From positions 72,047 to 92,938 of the forward strand of contig DBYJ01000004.1 of NCBI GenBank assembly GCA_002309805.1: a DNA stretch of 20,892 bases, written 5' to 3'. Shown in pieces: positions 20,757-20,892 of the stretch (within the stretch, counting starts at the first letter, position 1; each line of letters begins with the position of its first letter). This DNA comes from Bacteroidales bacterium UBA1189 (lineage in GTDB: Bacteria; Bacteroidota; Bacteroidia; Bacteroidales; Bacteroidaceae). Under the pieces are notes generated by a model that was given only the letters and a program-made list of their open reading frames with translations, was not told the DNA's origin and searched no databases. A program made the translations under genes and the position numbers.

Positions 20757-20840
20757 ACGCAGGCAAATAAATTCTTAACGCAGGCAAATAAAAATTCAAC
20801 GCAGGCAAATAATTTTCCAGAGCAGGCAAATAAAATGGCA
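20757..20840. repeat. 21-nt array 3: four GCAGGCAAATAA units
   Basis: Four units start at 20757, 20778, 20799 and 20820, exactly 21 nt apart, total 84 nt. Each has the core (A)CGCAGGCAAATAA (GAGCAGG... in the last), followed by 6-7 variable bases (ATTCTT, AAATTC, TTTTCC, AATGGC) and a final A. The core is not palindromic, unlike arrays 1 and 2. The array lies between the terminator of an outside gene and the vsr upstream region. A plus-strand frame reads heptads (TQANKFL, TQANKNS, TQANNFP) but lacks an ATG and any known domain. Confidence 0.88.
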
Positions 20841-20847
20841 GATAAAC

Positions 20848-20881
20848 AAAAAAGGAGCCTCAGACCTTCGTCTGAAGCTCC
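20848..20881 (-). terminator. Terminator of a gene beyond the right edge
   Basis: GGAGCcTCAGAC (20854-20865) and GTCTGAaGCTCC (20870-20881) form a 12-bp stem with one mismatch and a 4-nt loop. On the minus strand it is followed by TTTTTTGTTTATC (20853 downward), so it ends a minus-strand transcript whose gene lies outside the window. Confidence 0.8.
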
Positions 20882-20892
20882 CTCATGAAAAA

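Noticed and set aside
20649..20888. Plus-strand frame through array 3 (TQAN heptads)
   Set aside because: It starts with TTG, has no promoter or domain and runs through a terminator hairpin.

Overview
The window looks like a chromosome segment of a Bacteroidales bacterium, most likely Prevotella or a close relative. The evidence is: Bacteroidetes-type promoters (TTTG, then about 20 nt, then TAnnTTTG) upstream of several starts; weak or absent Shine-Dalgarno sequences; many lipoproteins; a TonB-dependent receptor with a carboxypeptidase-regulatory-like N-terminal domain; a lipoprotein with BACON-like domains; a B. thetaiotaomicron-like dipeptidyl peptidase III; and a secreted protein ending in the YYNLQGQ...KGIRV..GKK tail common in Prevotella. 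Every credible gene is on the minus strand, so transcription runs from high to low coordinates.

Layout from the right edge: a minus-strand terminator belonging to a gene outside the window (20848-20881); an array of four 21-nt repeats (20757-20840); a vsr-like endonuclease gene (20526-19948); a NUDIX hydrolase (19876-19373); a secreted protein of unknown function with its own promoter and terminator (19281-18505); a tight three-gene unit for a thioredoxin-like protein, a YgjP-type metallopeptidase and a glycerophosphodiesterase lipoprotein (18427-16497); a TonB-dependent receptor plus BACON/OB lipoprotein operon (16352-11369) closed by a terminator; a secreted GH20 hexosaminidase (11259-9610) with a strong terminator; thrC-thrB with an ATGA overlap (9469-7107); a TPR protein and a DPP III lipoprotein 4 nt apart (7032-4155); an AlkD-like DNA alkylation repair protein (4047-3508); then, after a long repeat-rich gap, a lipoprotein resembling clan GH-D glycosidases (2274-781) and the 5' part of a GH99/WbsX-like secreted protein (671-1, cut by the edge).

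The least ordinary part is the gene-free interval 2420-3507. It holds a 307-bp internally deleted IS4-type element with perfect 18-bp ends and a 9-bp target duplication, a 166-bp nested palindrome, and two 84-bp arrays, each of four units in exact 21-nt register. The second array sits inside a pair of perfect 26-bp inverted repeats. A third array with the same 4 x 21 nt plan but unrelated sequence lies at 20757-20840. In each array a core of about 13 nt is conserved and about 8 nt varies. No known system explains them and no protein partner is evident, so I report them as an unexplained repeat class and not as a named system.

Functionally the genes combine glycan and peptide scavenging at the cell surface (GH20, GH-D-like, GH99-like, TonB receptor, DPP III), threonine biosynthesis, and DNA or nucleotide maintenance (AlkD-like, Vsr, NUDIX).
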